From the NCBI GenBank assembly GCA_964618075.1, contig CAZTZO010000001.1:119120-183119 (forward strand): a stretch of 64,000 bases of DNA. Reading direction: 5' to 3'. Both the position numbers and the translations under genes were made by a program. Source of the stretch: CAYTMY01 sp964618075 (lineage in GTDB: Bacteria > Bacillota > Clostridia > Eubacteriales > Anaerofustaceae). How positions within the stretch are numbered: position 1 is the first letter of the stretch; each line of letters starts with the position of its first letter. Positions 8,597 to 17,485 of the stretch are shown one piece after another. Below the pieces are notes generated by a model. The model ran no database searches. It worked only from the letters and a program-made list of their open reading frames with translations, and was not told the DNA's origin.

Positions 8597-8629
8597 AATA
8601 ATCAGACGTTTTTTTACGTCTGATTATTT
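8597..8629 (+). terminator. Intrinsic terminator after the GDPD-like gene
   Basis: A 13-bp perfect stem (8597-8609 with 8616-8628) has a T-rich six-base loop and is followed by TTA. It lies 31 bases after the GDPD-like stop codon. The remaining bases to 8769 show no further feature. Confidence 0.8.
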
Positions 8630-8769
8630 ATAACCGATTGGAATTTATATTTCTTTCGTTATGGCAACGATAATTCATTTTATTTGTAAAAACATTTTCT
8701 AATGAGATATAGCTATTCCATTCACGAAATTCATTCTAGTATTCATACATACAAATTGCGTAGATACGG

Positions 8770-9213
8770 TTAGTTGAGGATCTCCTTAACGATTTCATTT
8801 ATTGCTTTGCCGTCGGCTCTGCCTTTAACTTTCGGCATTACATCTCCCATTATCTTCCCCATTTGCTTCATATCCGTTACACCGAGACGACTGACTGCCT
8901 CCGATACGATAGTCTTCAGTTCGTCCTTTGACAGCTGCGTGGGTAAATAATTCTTGATATATTCTATTTCCTTATTTGTCTGCTCTATAAGGTCGTCTCT
9001 TTTGGCTGCTTCGAAATCCTTTAGCGCGTCCTTTCTCTGTTTAAGCTGCTTAGCTATGATATCTATGATACCTGCTTCATCAAGCTCTGTCTTTGTATCT
9101 TTTTCATATTGAAGTATAGCGGCGCGTATCATAGTGACGACGTTTTTTTGTATAACGTTTTTATCCTTCATCGCGCTCTTCAAATCGCTCATCAATTGTT
9201 CCTTAAGGCTCAT
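8770..9213 (-). CDS. yqeY: YqeY/GatB-fold domain protein
   Basis: 147 residues, full length. It is the helical GatB/YqeY domain: an N-terminal helix with MKDKNVIQKNVVTMIRAAI, a KD...FEAAKRDDLIEQTNKEIEYIKNYLP segment and the conserved GxxDMKQMGKIMGDVMPKVKGRADGK end. The domain binds tRNA in amidotransferases; the function of the stand-alone protein is not settled. It lies behind rpsU, a pairing common in Firmicutes. GGAGGAAATATA precedes the ATG. Confidence 0.92.
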   Translation of the reverse strand: MSLKEQLMSDLKSAMKDKNVIQKNVVTMIRAAILQYEKDTKTELDEAGIIDIIAKQLKQRKDALKDFEAAKRDDLIEQTNKEIEYIKNYLPTQLSKDELKTIVSEAVSRLGVTDMKQMGKIMGDVMPKVKGRADGKAINEIVKEILN

Positions 9214-9236
9214 TATATTTCCTCCTTATTTTTAAA

Positions 9237-9264
9237 AAGTCTTCCGTTAAAATACGGAAGACTT
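9237..9264 (-). terminator. Hairpin between rpsU and yqeY
   Basis: An 11-bp perfect stem (9237-9247 with 9254-9264) and a six-base loop. On the minus strand the 3' arm ends in ACTTTTTA, eight to fifteen bases before the yqeY ribosome site. It is likely a partial terminator or processing site that sets rpsU expression above yqeY. Confidence 0.65.
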
Positions 9265-9271
9265 GATGTAC

Positions 9272-9451
9272 TTATCTTTTATTTCTTTTCTTTCTGGCAG
9301 CTTCAGCCTTCTTTTTCTTCTTAACGCTGGGTTTTTCGTAATGTTCTCTTTTTCTTATCTCTGACATTACACCGGCCAATGCAGTCTTCTTCTTAAATCT
9401 TTTGAGAGCGCTTTCCAGTGACTCTCCTTCACGGACTTTCACTTCTGACAT
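9272..9451 (-). CDS. rpsU: 30S ribosomal protein S21
   Basis: 59 residues starting MSEVKVREGESLESALKRFKK, with the conserved S21 core and a very basic Lys/Arg-rich C-terminal helix. S21 is a late-assembling protein of the 30S platform that helps initiation. The Shine-Dalgarno region GGAGGGAGGG lies ~9-18 bases before the ATG, unusually long and strong. A sigma-A promoter is at 9504-9531. Confidence 0.97.
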   Translation of the reverse strand: MSEVKVREGESLESALKRFKKKTALAGVMSEIRKREHYEKPSVKKKKKAEAARKKRNKR

Positions 9452-9503
9452 ACTTTTCTACCCTCCCTCCTGCATTGGGCTTGCCATAAATGACAGCATT
9501 ATT

Positions 9504-9531
9504 ATTATAACAAACGCATTTCTCAAGTCAA
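9504..9531 (-). promoter_or_regulatory. Sigma-A promoter of rpsU-yqeY
   Basis: Minus-strand -35 TTGACT (9526-9531), 16-bp spacer and -10 TATAAT (9504-9509) give a near-consensus promoter about 45 bases upstream of the rpsU ATG. Confidence 0.85.
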
Positions 9532-9563
9532 CGTTTTAAAGCGATAATTTTAAAATTCGAATA

Positions 9564-9905
9564 TCATCCCGGCGGCCAAGCAAATTTTCTACCGCCCAAA
9601 AGATGAAAATGCAAATGCTGTACGCTCTGTCCGCCGTCTTCACCACAGTTATTGACTACTCTGAAGCCGTCCGAAGCTATACCGTATTTAAGCGCAAGCT
9701 TGTTTATCACCATGAAAATATGGTTTAAGATATCGCTTCCGGCAACAATGTTAAGTATATTCTCATAATGATTCTTTGGAATAACTATGATATGCACAGG
9801 AGCCTGTGGCTCGATATCCTTAAAGGCAATAACTTCGTCGTCTTCATAAACTATTTCGGACGGTATTTGTTTTGCTGCTATTTTGCAAAATATACAATCT
9901 TCCAT
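9564..9905 (-). CDS. hinT: HIT family nucleotide hydrolase (HinT-like)
   Basis: 113 residues from the ATG at 9905 (MEDCIFCKI), chosen because the family begins there; the in-frame extension upstream has no conservation. It has the zinc-type CxxC at the N terminus and the HIT motif HLHFHLL near the C terminus with the catalytic histidine. HinT enzymes hydrolyse nucleoside phosphoramidates and aminoacyl-AMP. It is the last gene of the leftward nusA-infB cluster, about 60 bases after mtaB. Confidence 0.93.
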   Translation of the reverse strand: MEDCIFCKIAAKQIPSEIVYEDDEVIAFKDIEPQAPVHIIVIPKNHYENILNIVAGSDILNHIFMVINKLALKYGIASDGFRVVNNCGEDGGQSVQHLHFHLLGGRKFAWPPG

Positions 9906-9965
9906 TCTCTTATCACCCGATTCTAATTGAAGTGTATTGAATTCTAACACAACCCGATTGATAAA

Positions 9966-11231
9966 TCAATCTATTTTTCTTGCATATAAGATACCATCTT
10001 TTACGTATTCGACATTTACTTCGACAATCTTGTTTATATTTTCTTGTCCTCCTGTAAATCTTACGCGCAGATAGTTCTCTGAATACCCCTCGCAAGTACC
10101 GTCTTTAGTATATTCTACAAGAATTATTAAGCTTTTGCCGATGAATTGATTTTTGACGTCATTAGAAACAATGCGCGCCTCTTCTATCATGTTTTGAGCT
10201 CTTTCGTGCTTTATTGCATTTGGTATCTGACCGCTCATATCATATGCCTTTGTTCCCTTGCGCCTTGAATACGGAAATACATGCACATGAGAAAAGCCTA
10301 TACGCTTTATAAAGCTAACACTCTGCATGTACTCCTGAAGAGTTTCTGCGGGGAAGCCCGTAATCATATCAGTTGTAATGCAGGCAAATGGAAATATATT
10401 ATGTATCATTTCACACTTTTTTGCGTATTGTTCGGTAGTATATCTGCGGTTCATACGTTTTAAAACAGTATCACAACCGCTTTGGAGCGATAAATGGAAA
10501 TGCGGACAGAATGATTCTGTTAATAACAAATCACATAAAAACTCATCAGTAATGATGCCCGGCTCGATAGAACCCAGTCTGATCCTTTGTATGGACGTTT
10601 TTTCGCCGATAAGCTTTACAAGCCTTCCGAGATTAGTGCCCCCGGAAGAGTATGAAGCGATATGGATTCCCGTAAGTACTATTTCATGAAACCCCTCGCT
10701 TATAAGGTCGTTTACGGTATTAATGATATTATCCGGTGTTTCGCTAGTGAGCTTTCCCCTTAAATACGGTATCAGACAATATGAACAAAACCTGTTGCAG
10801 CCGTCCTGTATTTTAATGCTTGCGCGAGTCTTGCTGTCACTGAAGGTGGCAAATATATCATCAGAGCATTTTGCATGAGCGTTAATACCAAGCTTTTCAT
10901 CTATAAAGTCGATAATAATAGACGACGTTTCCCTTGCAGATACACTATCTATTATAAGATCCGCGTCTGTAGTATTTTTATTTTCTTCAATTCGGCTCCA
11001 ACAGCCACAAGCAATGACAAGGGCTTCGGGTGAATTCCTTTTTAAGCGCCTTATTAAATTCCTTGATTTTCTTTCACTTTCAGCCGTAACAGCGCAGGTG
11101 TTGACTATATATATATCTGCATTTGTTGCATTTTCGTCCGTTTCTATACCGCAAGAACTTAAAACCGACGATATTGTTCCAGAATCACAGCTGTTTACTT
11201 TACAGCCCAATGTGTATATAGTTGCTTTCAT
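9966..11231 (-). CDS. mtaB: tRNA t6A37 methylthiotransferase MtaB
   Basis: 421 residues. The N-terminal MTTase domain has cluster-binding cysteines C10, C46 and C77. The radical SAM motif CNRFCSYC is at 145-152, followed by the SPASM-less TIM barrel (VLTGIHIASY, SLQSGCDTVLKRMNRRYT) and a C-terminal TRAM domain. The sequence TLGCKVNSCDS is typical of the MtaB (YqeV) subgroup rather than MiaB. It adds a methylthio group to N6-threonylcarbamoyladenosine at position 37 of ANN-reading tRNAs. It starts one base after the ribF stop, in the same operon. Confidence 0.93.
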   Translation of the reverse strand: MKATIYTLGCKVNSCDSGTISSVLSSCGIETDENATNADIYIVNTCAVTAESERKSRNLIRRLKRNSPEALVIACGCWSRIEENKNTTDADLIIDSVSARETSSIIIDFIDEKLGINAHAKCSDDIFATFSDSKTRASIKIQDGCNRFCSYCLIPYLRGKLTSETPDNIINTVNDLISEGFHEIVLTGIHIASYSSGGTNLGRLVKLIGEKTSIQRIRLGSIEPGIITDEFLCDLLLTESFCPHFHLSLQSGCDTVLKRMNRRYTTEQYAKKCEMIHNIFPFACITTDMITGFPAETLQEYMQSVSFIKRIGFSHVHVFPYSRRKGTKAYDMSGQIPNAIKHERAQNMIEEARIVSNDVKNQFIGKSLIILVEYTKDGTCEGYSENYLRVRFTGGQENINKIVEVNVEYVKDGILYARKID

Positions 11232-11232
11232 A

Positions 11233-12135
11233 TCAATAGTTTCTCACAAATGCTATATCTCTTTCGACCTGTTCCTTCAAGCCTTCCACAGAAGGGAATT
11301 TCTGTTCGAGACGAATCATCGTTATAAATTCAATTTTTATTGTTTCGCCGTACAGATCACCGTCAAAATCTAAAATATGCGTTTCAACGGACAGCCTGTC
11401 ATTTTTTATAGTCGGATTGTTTCCAACATTCGTTACGCCCTTATATTCGGCGCCGTCGAAAAGTATTCGGGTCTCATAGACTCCCCATTTAGGTACCAGA
11501 ATATCCTTGTCGATTGCTATATTTGCAGTCGGAAAACCAAGCTGTCCTGCAAGAGCTTTACCTCGTATGACCTTACCTTTCAGGTAAAAAGGTCTTCCGA
11601 GCATCTGTGCGGCGCTGCTCAATTCACCGTGATAAATACAGCTTCGTATAAGAGAGCTGCTTATTATCTTATCCCCGAACATAACAGGAGGAACGACCTT
11701 AACCTGTATTGAGTATTTATTACACAAATCTATTAAATTACTTGTATCGCCCTCTCGGTTTTTTCCGTATGAATAATTAAAGCCGGCTATTATGCGACGA
11801 ACGTTGCAGCCGTTTATGAAGTCGTTCACAAAGTTTTCTTTTGTTATATTCATCAAATAATCGTCAAAATCATAGAGGAAAAGGTAATCTATCCCCAAAC
11901 TTTCAAAATGCGCTATCCTGTCCTCGGCACTCATGATTCGATAAGGTGCGTTATTCTTTGTAATAAAAGCCATAGGTTGATTTTTAAATGTAATTACAGC
12001 CTTTTTATAATGACCGTCATTAAGCTCGTTTAAAATTTTCATATGACCAAGATGAAATCCGTCAAAATACCCAAGCGCTGCGCAAAGAGGCTCATCCGGT
12101 CTGAATATATTTTTGTAATCGTCTATTATATGCAT
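11233..12135 (-). CDS. ribF: Bifunctional riboflavin kinase / FAD synthetase
   Basis: 300 residues. The N-terminal FAD synthetase domain carries ALGYFDGFHLGH, the HxGH nucleotidyltransferase motif, and later the SSSLIRSCI segment (ISSSLIRS). The C-terminal flavokinase domain has GKVIRGKALAGQLGFPTANI and the VGNNPT loop. It makes FMN and FAD from riboflavin. It sits between truB and mtaB with one-base gaps, the common truB-ribF order in Firmicutes. Confidence 0.96.
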   Translation of the reverse strand: MHIIDDYKNIFRPDEPLCAALGYFDGFHLGHMKILNELNDGHYKKAVITFKNQPMAFITKNNAPYRIMSAEDRIAHFESLGIDYLFLYDFDDYLMNITKENFVNDFINGCNVRRIIAGFNYSYGKNREGDTSNLIDLCNKYSIQVKVVPPVMFGDKIISSSLIRSCIYHGELSSAAQMLGRPFYLKGKVIRGKALAGQLGFPTANIAIDKDILVPKWGVYETRILFDGAEYKGVTNVGNNPTIKNDRLSVETHILDFDGDLYGETIKIEFITMIRLEQKFPSVEGLKEQVERDIAFVRNY

Positions 12136-12136
12136 A

Positions 12137-13024
12137 TCAAATAAACACCTTATACGGCTTTACGCCTTCTTCTTGCGATAGTCCGAGCGCCGCAAAATTT
12201 CCGCAATGGTATATTGCGACCTGTTCGTTATTCTCTATTTTTTCACAGTTTTTAATTGCGCTATAAGGAAGTAAGCTGCCTGTTTTAAGAAGCTTGTACG
12301 CTTCATCTATCACATCAATATGCTTAAGATGTGACAGGACGACGTCCTCCTTTAATAAAAAGCTTATGTCCCCTAAGTCTTTCATTTTTTCTATCTGATT
12401 AAGGGTATAAGCATTTTCCAAACAAAAATCTCCTGCGCGCGTTCTTGTAAGACTCTGCATAACTGCTCCGCAGCCCATAAGCCTGCCAAGCTCATCGCAA
12501 ATTGAGCGTATATAAGTTCCCTTCGAGCAATCCACGTCGATCAAGGCGCTGTAGGTTATCTTGTCAAAGCTTATCAATTCAATATCATTTATTGTAATGC
12601 TTCTTTTTGGTAGCGGTATATCTATACCCTTACGTGCATATTCGTACATATGCCTGCCGTTGTAACGAGCCGCCGAATATGCAGGAGTCGTCTGTGATAT
12701 TTCGCCTTTGAAGGAATCTAAGGCGACAAGTAAGTCATCTTTATCGAATGAAGGATAGCCAGATTGCTTTACTTCACCCCATATATCGCAAGTGTCGCTT
12801 GTCAAACCGAAACGTATACCTGCCGTATACCGTTTATCATGATTTGGTATATAATCTATAAGCTTTGTGGCATTACCCACTGCTATGACCAAAACACCGC
12901 AAGCCATAGGGTCCAAAGTACCGGTATGACCTATCTTTTTAGTGTCGGTTATCTTTCGTAGCCTTGAGCATACGCCGAAGCTTGTAATATTCTCTTCTTT
13001 ATTTACTATAATAAATCCGTTCAT
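12137..13024 (-). CDS. truB: tRNA pseudouridine-55 synthase
   Basis: 295 residues. The N terminus has GHTGTLDPMACGVL with catalytic Asp38. KxYxAGIRFG, the SCS/KGTYIRSICDELG motif and a C-terminal PUA-like extension follow. It converts U55 in the T-loop of tRNAs. Its start overlaps the nrnA stop by four bases, indicating translational coupling. Confidence 0.96.
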   Translation of the reverse strand: MNGFIIVNKEENITSFGVCSRLRKITDTKKIGHTGTLDPMACGVLVIAVGNATKLIDYIPNHDKRYTAGIRFGLTSDTCDIWGEVKQSGYPSFDKDDLLVALDSFKGEISQTTPAYSAARYNGRHMYEYARKGIDIPLPKRSITINDIELISFDKITYSALIDVDCSKGTYIRSICDELGRLMGCGAVMQSLTRTRAGDFCLENAYTLNQIEKMKDLGDISFLLKEDVVLSHLKHIDVIDEAYKLLKTGSLLPYSAIKNCEKIENNEQVAIYHCGNFAALGLSQEEGVKPYKVFI

Positions 13025-13974
13025 ACACCTTTTATGTATTCTTTGAAATACTCATGAAGACGTTCAAGCTCACCCGTATAGGAAAAGCCTGCCGCTTTTT
13101 TATGACCGCCTCCGCCGAATTGTCTGCTGATTTCGCTGACATCATAATCGGAGCTGTCGCTTCTCATGGAGATTTTGTAAGAATCTTGTGAGGTCTGTCT
13201 TACCAAAACAAAAAGCTCAATACCACGAATATATCGCAGTGTATTGATTATAACGTCTGAATTGACAAACATTTCATCGTTGTAGCCGTCTTTATAATTC
13301 ATTTCGACTATGCATAACGCGCCTTCGGCGTATATATATCTATGGTTTAAAGCAATAGTAAGAGCGTCAAGCACGTCGCTGTCATTAAACTTCAAGTAAT
13401 CCGCAGTTATATAGAAGTCATCGAACAATTCATACAGCTCGACCATGATTTTATGCGTATATGATGTAGTATTCGAATAAGTAAAATTACCCGAATCCGT
13501 GGATATCGCCACAAATAACGCATGAGCCATTTGATGACTTATCGGTACGGATAAATACTTTATGAGTGTATATATCAGCTCGCCGGTTGCCGAACAAAGC
13601 GGCTCTATCGAATTAACATCACCGAAATGCTCGTTTGTAAAATGATGATCTATGATTATGGTTTTGTCGCATTTTTCGATATAATGACCACCGTAAACAT
13701 AATCTTTAGTAGAGCAATCCACGATAAGCGCCGCGTCGTAATGCTCAAGGGAAGGCTTGTTAAAGTTTTTCGCTTCATCAAATATATTCTCAAGCGCATT
13801 TTTATTTTTGTCCGCTATATAATCAACATGTTTGCCCATGCTTTTTAATGCCAGCCCGATGCTGAGCATACTGCCAAAGGCATCTCCGTCCTGACCTTGG
13901 TGAGCAAATATCAGTACACTTTCACATTTCTTAAGCGATACTGCCGCTTTTTTTATGTCAGGCTTTATCATCAT
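13021..13974 (-). CDS. nrnA: DHH/DHHA1 oligoribonuclease NrnA-like
   Basis: 317 residues. The DHH domain has motif I written HQGQDGDAFGS, where the family usually has Pro in place of the Gln before DGD. Motif II is VDCS and motif III is DHHF. The C-terminal DHHA1 domain ends with FGGGGHKKAAGF. All Mn-binding Asp/His residues are present, so activity is expected. NrnA degrades nanoRNAs and dephosphorylates pAp. It overlaps rbfA by 17 bases, as in many Firmicutes operons. Confidence 0.92.
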   Translation of the reverse strand: MMIKPDIKKAAVSLKKCESVLIFAHQGQDGDAFGSMLSIGLALKSMGKHVDYIADKNKNALENIFDEAKNFNKPSLEHYDAALIVDCSTKDYVYGGHYIEKCDKTIIIDHHFTNEHFGDVNSIEPLCSATGELIYTLIKYLSVPISHQMAHALFVAISTDSGNFTYSNTTSYTHKIMVELYELFDDFYITADYLKFNDSDVLDALTIALNHRYIYAEGALCIVEMNYKDGYNDEMFVNSDVIINTLRYIRGIELFVLVRQTSQDSYKISMRSDSSDYDVSEISRQFGGGGHKKAAGFSYTGELERLHEYFKEYIKGV

Positions 13975-14311
13975 TGATCTTCCTTAATATTTCTTCTATA
14001 TGAACCGCATTATCAAGTGAGTTATCTATCTCAAAGATAAGTTCGGGTGCATATCTTGTAGTAAGAACCGAGGAAAGATTTTTCCTTATAAATCCCTTTG
14101 CCCTGTTTATAACGCTAAGAACCTGCGTTTTCTCTTCTGTTGTTCCATAGACGCTGACATAAACGTTACAGTACTTCATATCGGGAGTGGTTTTTACTTT
14201 TGTGATACCGATAACCTTGCCTTCAAGGCGCGGATCCTTAAGCTCTGTATTGATAAGAATGCTGATCTCATTTTTTATCAGCTCATTTACTCTTTCGATT
14301 CTGTGAGCCAT
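13958..14311 (-). CDS. rbfA: Ribosome-binding factor A
   Basis: 117 residues of KH-like fold, starting MAHRIERVNELIKNEIS and containing LKDPRL and the VYVSVYGTTEEK strand, with the conserved RYAPELIFEID...ILRKI end. RbfA helps 16S 5'-end maturation and 30S assembly. It directly follows infB by two bases. Confidence 0.96.
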   Translation of the reverse strand: MAHRIERVNELIKNEISILINTELKDPRLEGKVIGITKVKTTPDMKYCNVYVSVYGTTEEKTQVLSVINRAKGFIRKNLSSVLTTRYAPELIFEIDNSLDNAVHIEEILRKINDDKA

Positions 14312-14313
14312 AA

Positions 14314-17166
14314 TCAGTCTTCCTTTTCTCTGACTGTATAAAATTCAAGGGTATCTTCTTCTTTAATATCGTTGAATTTTTCAATACCGATACCGCACTC
14401 ATATCCGCTTGCGACTTCCTTCACATCGTCCTTAAATCGCTTTAATGACGAGATATCACCGTCGTGAATAATTTCGCCGTTTCTGATAACGCGAATCTTA
14501 TCCTTGCGAGTAACAGCTCCGTCAGTTATATAGCTGCCTGCAATCAAGCCAAGCTCCGGTACCTTTATGGCCATTCTTACGATAGCAGTACCCGTGACGA
14601 TCTGTTCGTATTCGGGTTCTTTTAATCCCTTCATTGCCTTTTGTATGTCTTCTATAATATCATATATGACGCTATATGATTTGATTTGAACCTCTTCTTT
14701 ATCCGCAAGGTTCTTTGTGTTTATATCAGCCTTTGTATTAAATGCTATTACTACTGCATCTGAAGCGCTTGCCAAAGATACGTCTGTTTCCGTTACACTG
14801 CCGACCCCGCCGTGAATAACAGATATTTTTATGCCGTCATCATTGTCGTTGAGCTTTTCCAAGGATTGCTTGATAGCCTCAAACGAGCCTTGAACGTCAG
14901 CCTTTACTATCAGGCTTATCTCCTTAAGCTCACCCTCATGCATTTGATTGAATATATCATCAAGTGTCTTGGGAGCTGCCGATTTTATTTTAAGCAGACG
15001 CTGTCTGTCCTTTCTGCTGTCCGTTATCTTCCTTGCATCTCTCTCGTTGGCAACAGCAAAGAATTTATCGCCTGCAGACGGAACTTCGTCAAGACCAAGT
15101 ACCTCGACAGCCATCGAAGGGCCTGCCTTCATCACGCGCTTTGCGTTGTGGTCGTTCATCGTTCTGACCTTGCCGAAAATTGTACCCGTCACTATGATAT
15201 CGCCGTCGTGAAGAGTACCCGTTTTAACAAGCAGACTTGCAGTTATGCCTCTTTGTTTATCTATTCTAGCCTCTATAACCGTTCCGAGCGCTTCACCCTC
15301 AAAGTTTGCCTTTAAGTCCTCAACCTCCGCAACCAAAAGTATCATGTCGAGCAGATTATCTATGCCTTGACCCGTCTTTGCTGAGATTTCAGCACATATT
15401 GTTTTTCCGCCCCAATCCTCCGGAATAAGTCCGTAATCGCTTATTTCCTGTTTAACTTTATCTACATTGGCTGTCGGTTTGTCTATTTTGTTTATGGCAA
15501 CTATTATAGGCACCTGTGCCGCTTTTGCATGATTGATAGCTTCTACAGTCTGAGGCTTTACACCGTCGTCAGCCGCTACTACAAGCACTGCTATATCCGT
15601 CACACTGGCGCCTCGCGAACGCATAGCTGTGAATGCCTCGTGACCCGGAGTATCAATAAATGTTATGGGGTTATCACGCATCATTATCGTATAAGCTCCG
15701 ATATGCTGAGTTATACCTCCCGCTTCGCCCTTAATAACATTTGTATTTCTTATTGCGTCCAATAAAGAAGTTTTGCCGTGATCTACATGTCCCATTACCG
15801 TTATGATAGGCGGACGTCTTTTAAGCTTATCCTCATCGGCAAACTGAGCATCGAGCATACTAGCAAACACATCTTCTTCTTCCTCAAGCCTGACTTCTAT
15901 ATCAAGCTCCTCGCAGATGATTGAAACCGTGTCAAAATCAAGAGATTGGTTAATATTTGCCATAATACCGTAGCTCATCAAAATTTTAATGATTTCAACC
16001 GATGAAATCAGAATCTTTTCGCTAAGCTCGCTGACTGTTATGACCTCGGGTACAACAACAACGCCCGTCACTCCGCTTGTGGCGCGTTCCTCCCAATGCT
16101 CCAGCTTCTTTTTCTTATATGTGCTTTTTGAGCCTCTGGTTTTCTTGGTATTGTCAAGCTTTCCGATAGGACGCTCGTCCTTGAAAAAGTTCTCTCTTGC
16201 CTTGTTCTTCTGATCGCTGCGCTGTTTATTTTCCTTCTTATTCTTATCTATTTTAGGCTTCTCAAGAGGTCTGTCACCCGTTTGAGCGGCAGGTCGTTTT
16301 TGTTGGTTCGAAGGATATCTGTTGTTATATGAACCCTGCTGAGAATTTCTGTTTTGGTATCCGCCCTCGCGGTTTTGGTTGTTATAACCGCCCTGGTTAT
16401 TTCTCCCCTGATAGCTTCTGTTTTGCTGGTACTGCCCACTAGGTCTTCCCTGTGAGTCTGTACGCTGTTGCGTTTGGTTTCTGTTTTGGTATCCGCCCTC
16501 GCGGTTTTGGTTGTTATAGCCGCCCTGGTTATTTCTCCCCTGATAGCTTCTGTTCTGCTGGTACTGCCCACTCGGTCTTCCCTGTGAGTCTGTACGCTGT
16601 TGCGTTTGGTTTCTGTTTTGGTATCCGCCCTCGCGGTTTTGGTTGTTATAGCCGCCCTGGTTATTTCTCCCCTGATAGCTTCTGTTCTGCTGGTACTGCC
16701 CACTCGGTCTTCCCTGTGAGTCTGTACGCTGTTGCGATTGATTTCTGTTTTGGTATCCGCCCTCGCGGTTTTGGTTGTTATAGCCGCCCTGCCTTGATTG
16801 ATACTGAGAATTATCTCTGTTCTGCGAATTTCTCGGCTGAGTATTTTGTGTCTGAGAGACCTGTTGTGCTTTATTTGATTTTTGTCTGATACTCTGCGAA
16901 GCTCCCGCAGGCTTATTGGCAGTGGGTGAAGCAGGCTTTTGCACAGGCTTGGTTTCGGTCTTTTTAACCGCTTCCTTGGGTTGGAAGTCCTTTACTACGA
17001 GCTTTCCTTCAACGATACTGTAATTGTTTTTAAAGTATTTCTCCTGTTGGTCGCTCAGCGCGCTCATATGGTTTTTCACCTCTATTTTCGCTTGATTGAG
17101 CAGTTCCACCATATCCTTGCTTTGGATATCATACTCCTTTGCCAGATCGTATACTTTTTTCGTCAT
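14314..17166 (-). CDS. infB: Translation initiation factor IF-2 with repeat-expanded N terminus
   Basis: 950 residues. The IF2_N subdomain (1-55) is followed by a long low-complexity region of Gln, Asn, Arg, Gly and Tyr. That region holds three near-identical 44-residue repeats plus partial ones. A second IF2_N module follows at ~370-430. The GTPase domain begins near residue 450 with GHVDHGKTS (~458-466), then DTPGHEAF and NKID, followed by domains II-IV. IF-2 brings fMet-tRNA to the 30S subunit. It overlaps rnpM by four bases. The repeats are the unusual part, since family linkers vary but are rarely exact tandem repeats. Confidence 0.97.
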   Translation of the reverse strand: MTKKVYDLAKEYDIQSKDMVELLNQAKIEVKNHMSALSDQQEKYFKNNYSIVEGKLVVKDFQPKEAVKKTETKPVQKPASPTANKPAGASQSIRQKSNKAQQVSQTQNTQPRNSQNRDNSQYQSRQGGYNNQNREGGYQNRNQSQQRTDSQGRPSGQYQQNRSYQGRNNQGGYNNQNREGGYQNRNQTQQRTDSQGRPSGQYQQNRSYQGRNNQGGYNNQNREGGYQNRNQTQQRTDSQGRPSGQYQQNRSYQGRNNQGGYNNQNREGGYQNRNSQQGSYNNRYPSNQQKRPAAQTGDRPLEKPKIDKNKKENKQRSDQKNKARENFFKDERPIGKLDNTKKTRGSKSTYKKKKLEHWEERATSGVTGVVVVPEVITVSELSEKILISSVEIIKILMSYGIMANINQSLDFDTVSIICEELDIEVRLEEEEDVFASMLDAQFADEDKLKRRPPIITVMGHVDHGKTSLLDAIRNTNVIKGEAGGITQHIGAYTIMMRDNPITFIDTPGHEAFTAMRSRGASVTDIAVLVVAADDGVKPQTVEAINHAKAAQVPIIVAINKIDKPTANVDKVKQEISDYGLIPEDWGGKTICAEISAKTGQGIDNLLDMILLVAEVEDLKANFEGEALGTVIEARIDKQRGITASLLVKTGTLHDGDIIVTGTIFGKVRTMNDHNAKRVMKAGPSMAVEVLGLDEVPSAGDKFFAVANERDARKITDSRKDRQRLLKIKSAAPKTLDDIFNQMHEGELKEISLIVKADVQGSFEAIKQSLEKLNDNDDGIKISVIHGGVGSVTETDVSLASASDAVVIAFNTKADINTKNLADKEEVQIKSYSVIYDIIEDIQKAMKGLKEPEYEQIVTGTAIVRMAIKVPELGLIAGSYITDGAVTRKDKIRVIRNGEIIHDGDISSLKRFKDDVKEVASGYECGIGIEKFNDIKEEDTLEFYTVREKED
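16376..16790 (-). repeat. 132-bp tandem repeats inside infB
   Basis: The string CCTGATAGCTTCTG starts at 16407, 16539 and 16671, an exact 132-bp period, with only a few substitutions per unit (for example CTAGGTC versus CTCGGTC). Partial units flank both sides. Each unit encodes 44 residues rich in Q, N, G, R and Y. High DNA identity points to recent unequal exchange or slippage. Boundaries are approximate. Confidence 0.93.
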
Positions 17167-17450
17167 ACATTCCCTCCCCTTGTGCCGTTCAGATATTCTT
17201 TTATTTCAACTACCACTTGCTCAAGCGCCTGTTTATCGGCTGTTATTTCGAGAGCGGATGATATTTTCTTAACATTCTTTATACTTTCGATGCACTGCTC
17301 CTTGTCACACACATACGCACCGCGACCGTTCATTTTCCCCGTGGAATCAAACTTGACTTCGCCCTCGGGCGTACGAACAATACGCAAAAGGTTTCGTTTG
17401 TCTGTTTTTTGTCTGCACATTACACATGTGCGCATCGGAATTTTTCTCAA
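17163..17450 (-). CDS. rnpM: YlxR family RNA-binding protein (RNase P modulator RnpM)
   Basis: 95 residues from a TTG start at 17450, with GAAGGGAAG upstream; an ATG six codons in has no ribosome site. It carries RTCVMCRQKTDKRNLLRIVR and GRGAYVCDKEQCI, the conserved Cys and RG motifs of YlxR. Family members bind RNase P RNA and modulate its activity. It lies between nusA and infB as in most Firmicutes; the L7Ae-like gene ylxQ often found beside it is absent. Confidence 0.93.
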   Translation of the reverse strand: MRKIPMRTCVMCRQKTDKRNLLRIVRTPEGEVKFDSTGKMNGRGAYVCDKEQCIESIKNVKKISSALEITADKQALEQVVVEIKEYLNGTRGGNV

Positions 17451-17485
17451 TTATATACTTCCCTTCGGTTTATCCTTTAATTCAT

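Noticed and set aside
16248..16703. Alternative leftward frame rich in T, R and A over the infB repeats
   Set aside because: It is an out-of-frame reading of the same repeats; IF-2 is clearly the real frame.
16376..16790. Periodic repeats considered as a CRISPR array
   Set aside because: The period is 132 bp, units are nearly identical throughout with no variable spacers, and they are in frame within infB.
16452..16889. Long rightward open frame across the infB repeats
   Set aside because: It is antisense to infB and repetitive only because it mirrors the 132-bp repeats; it has no ribosome site or family signature.
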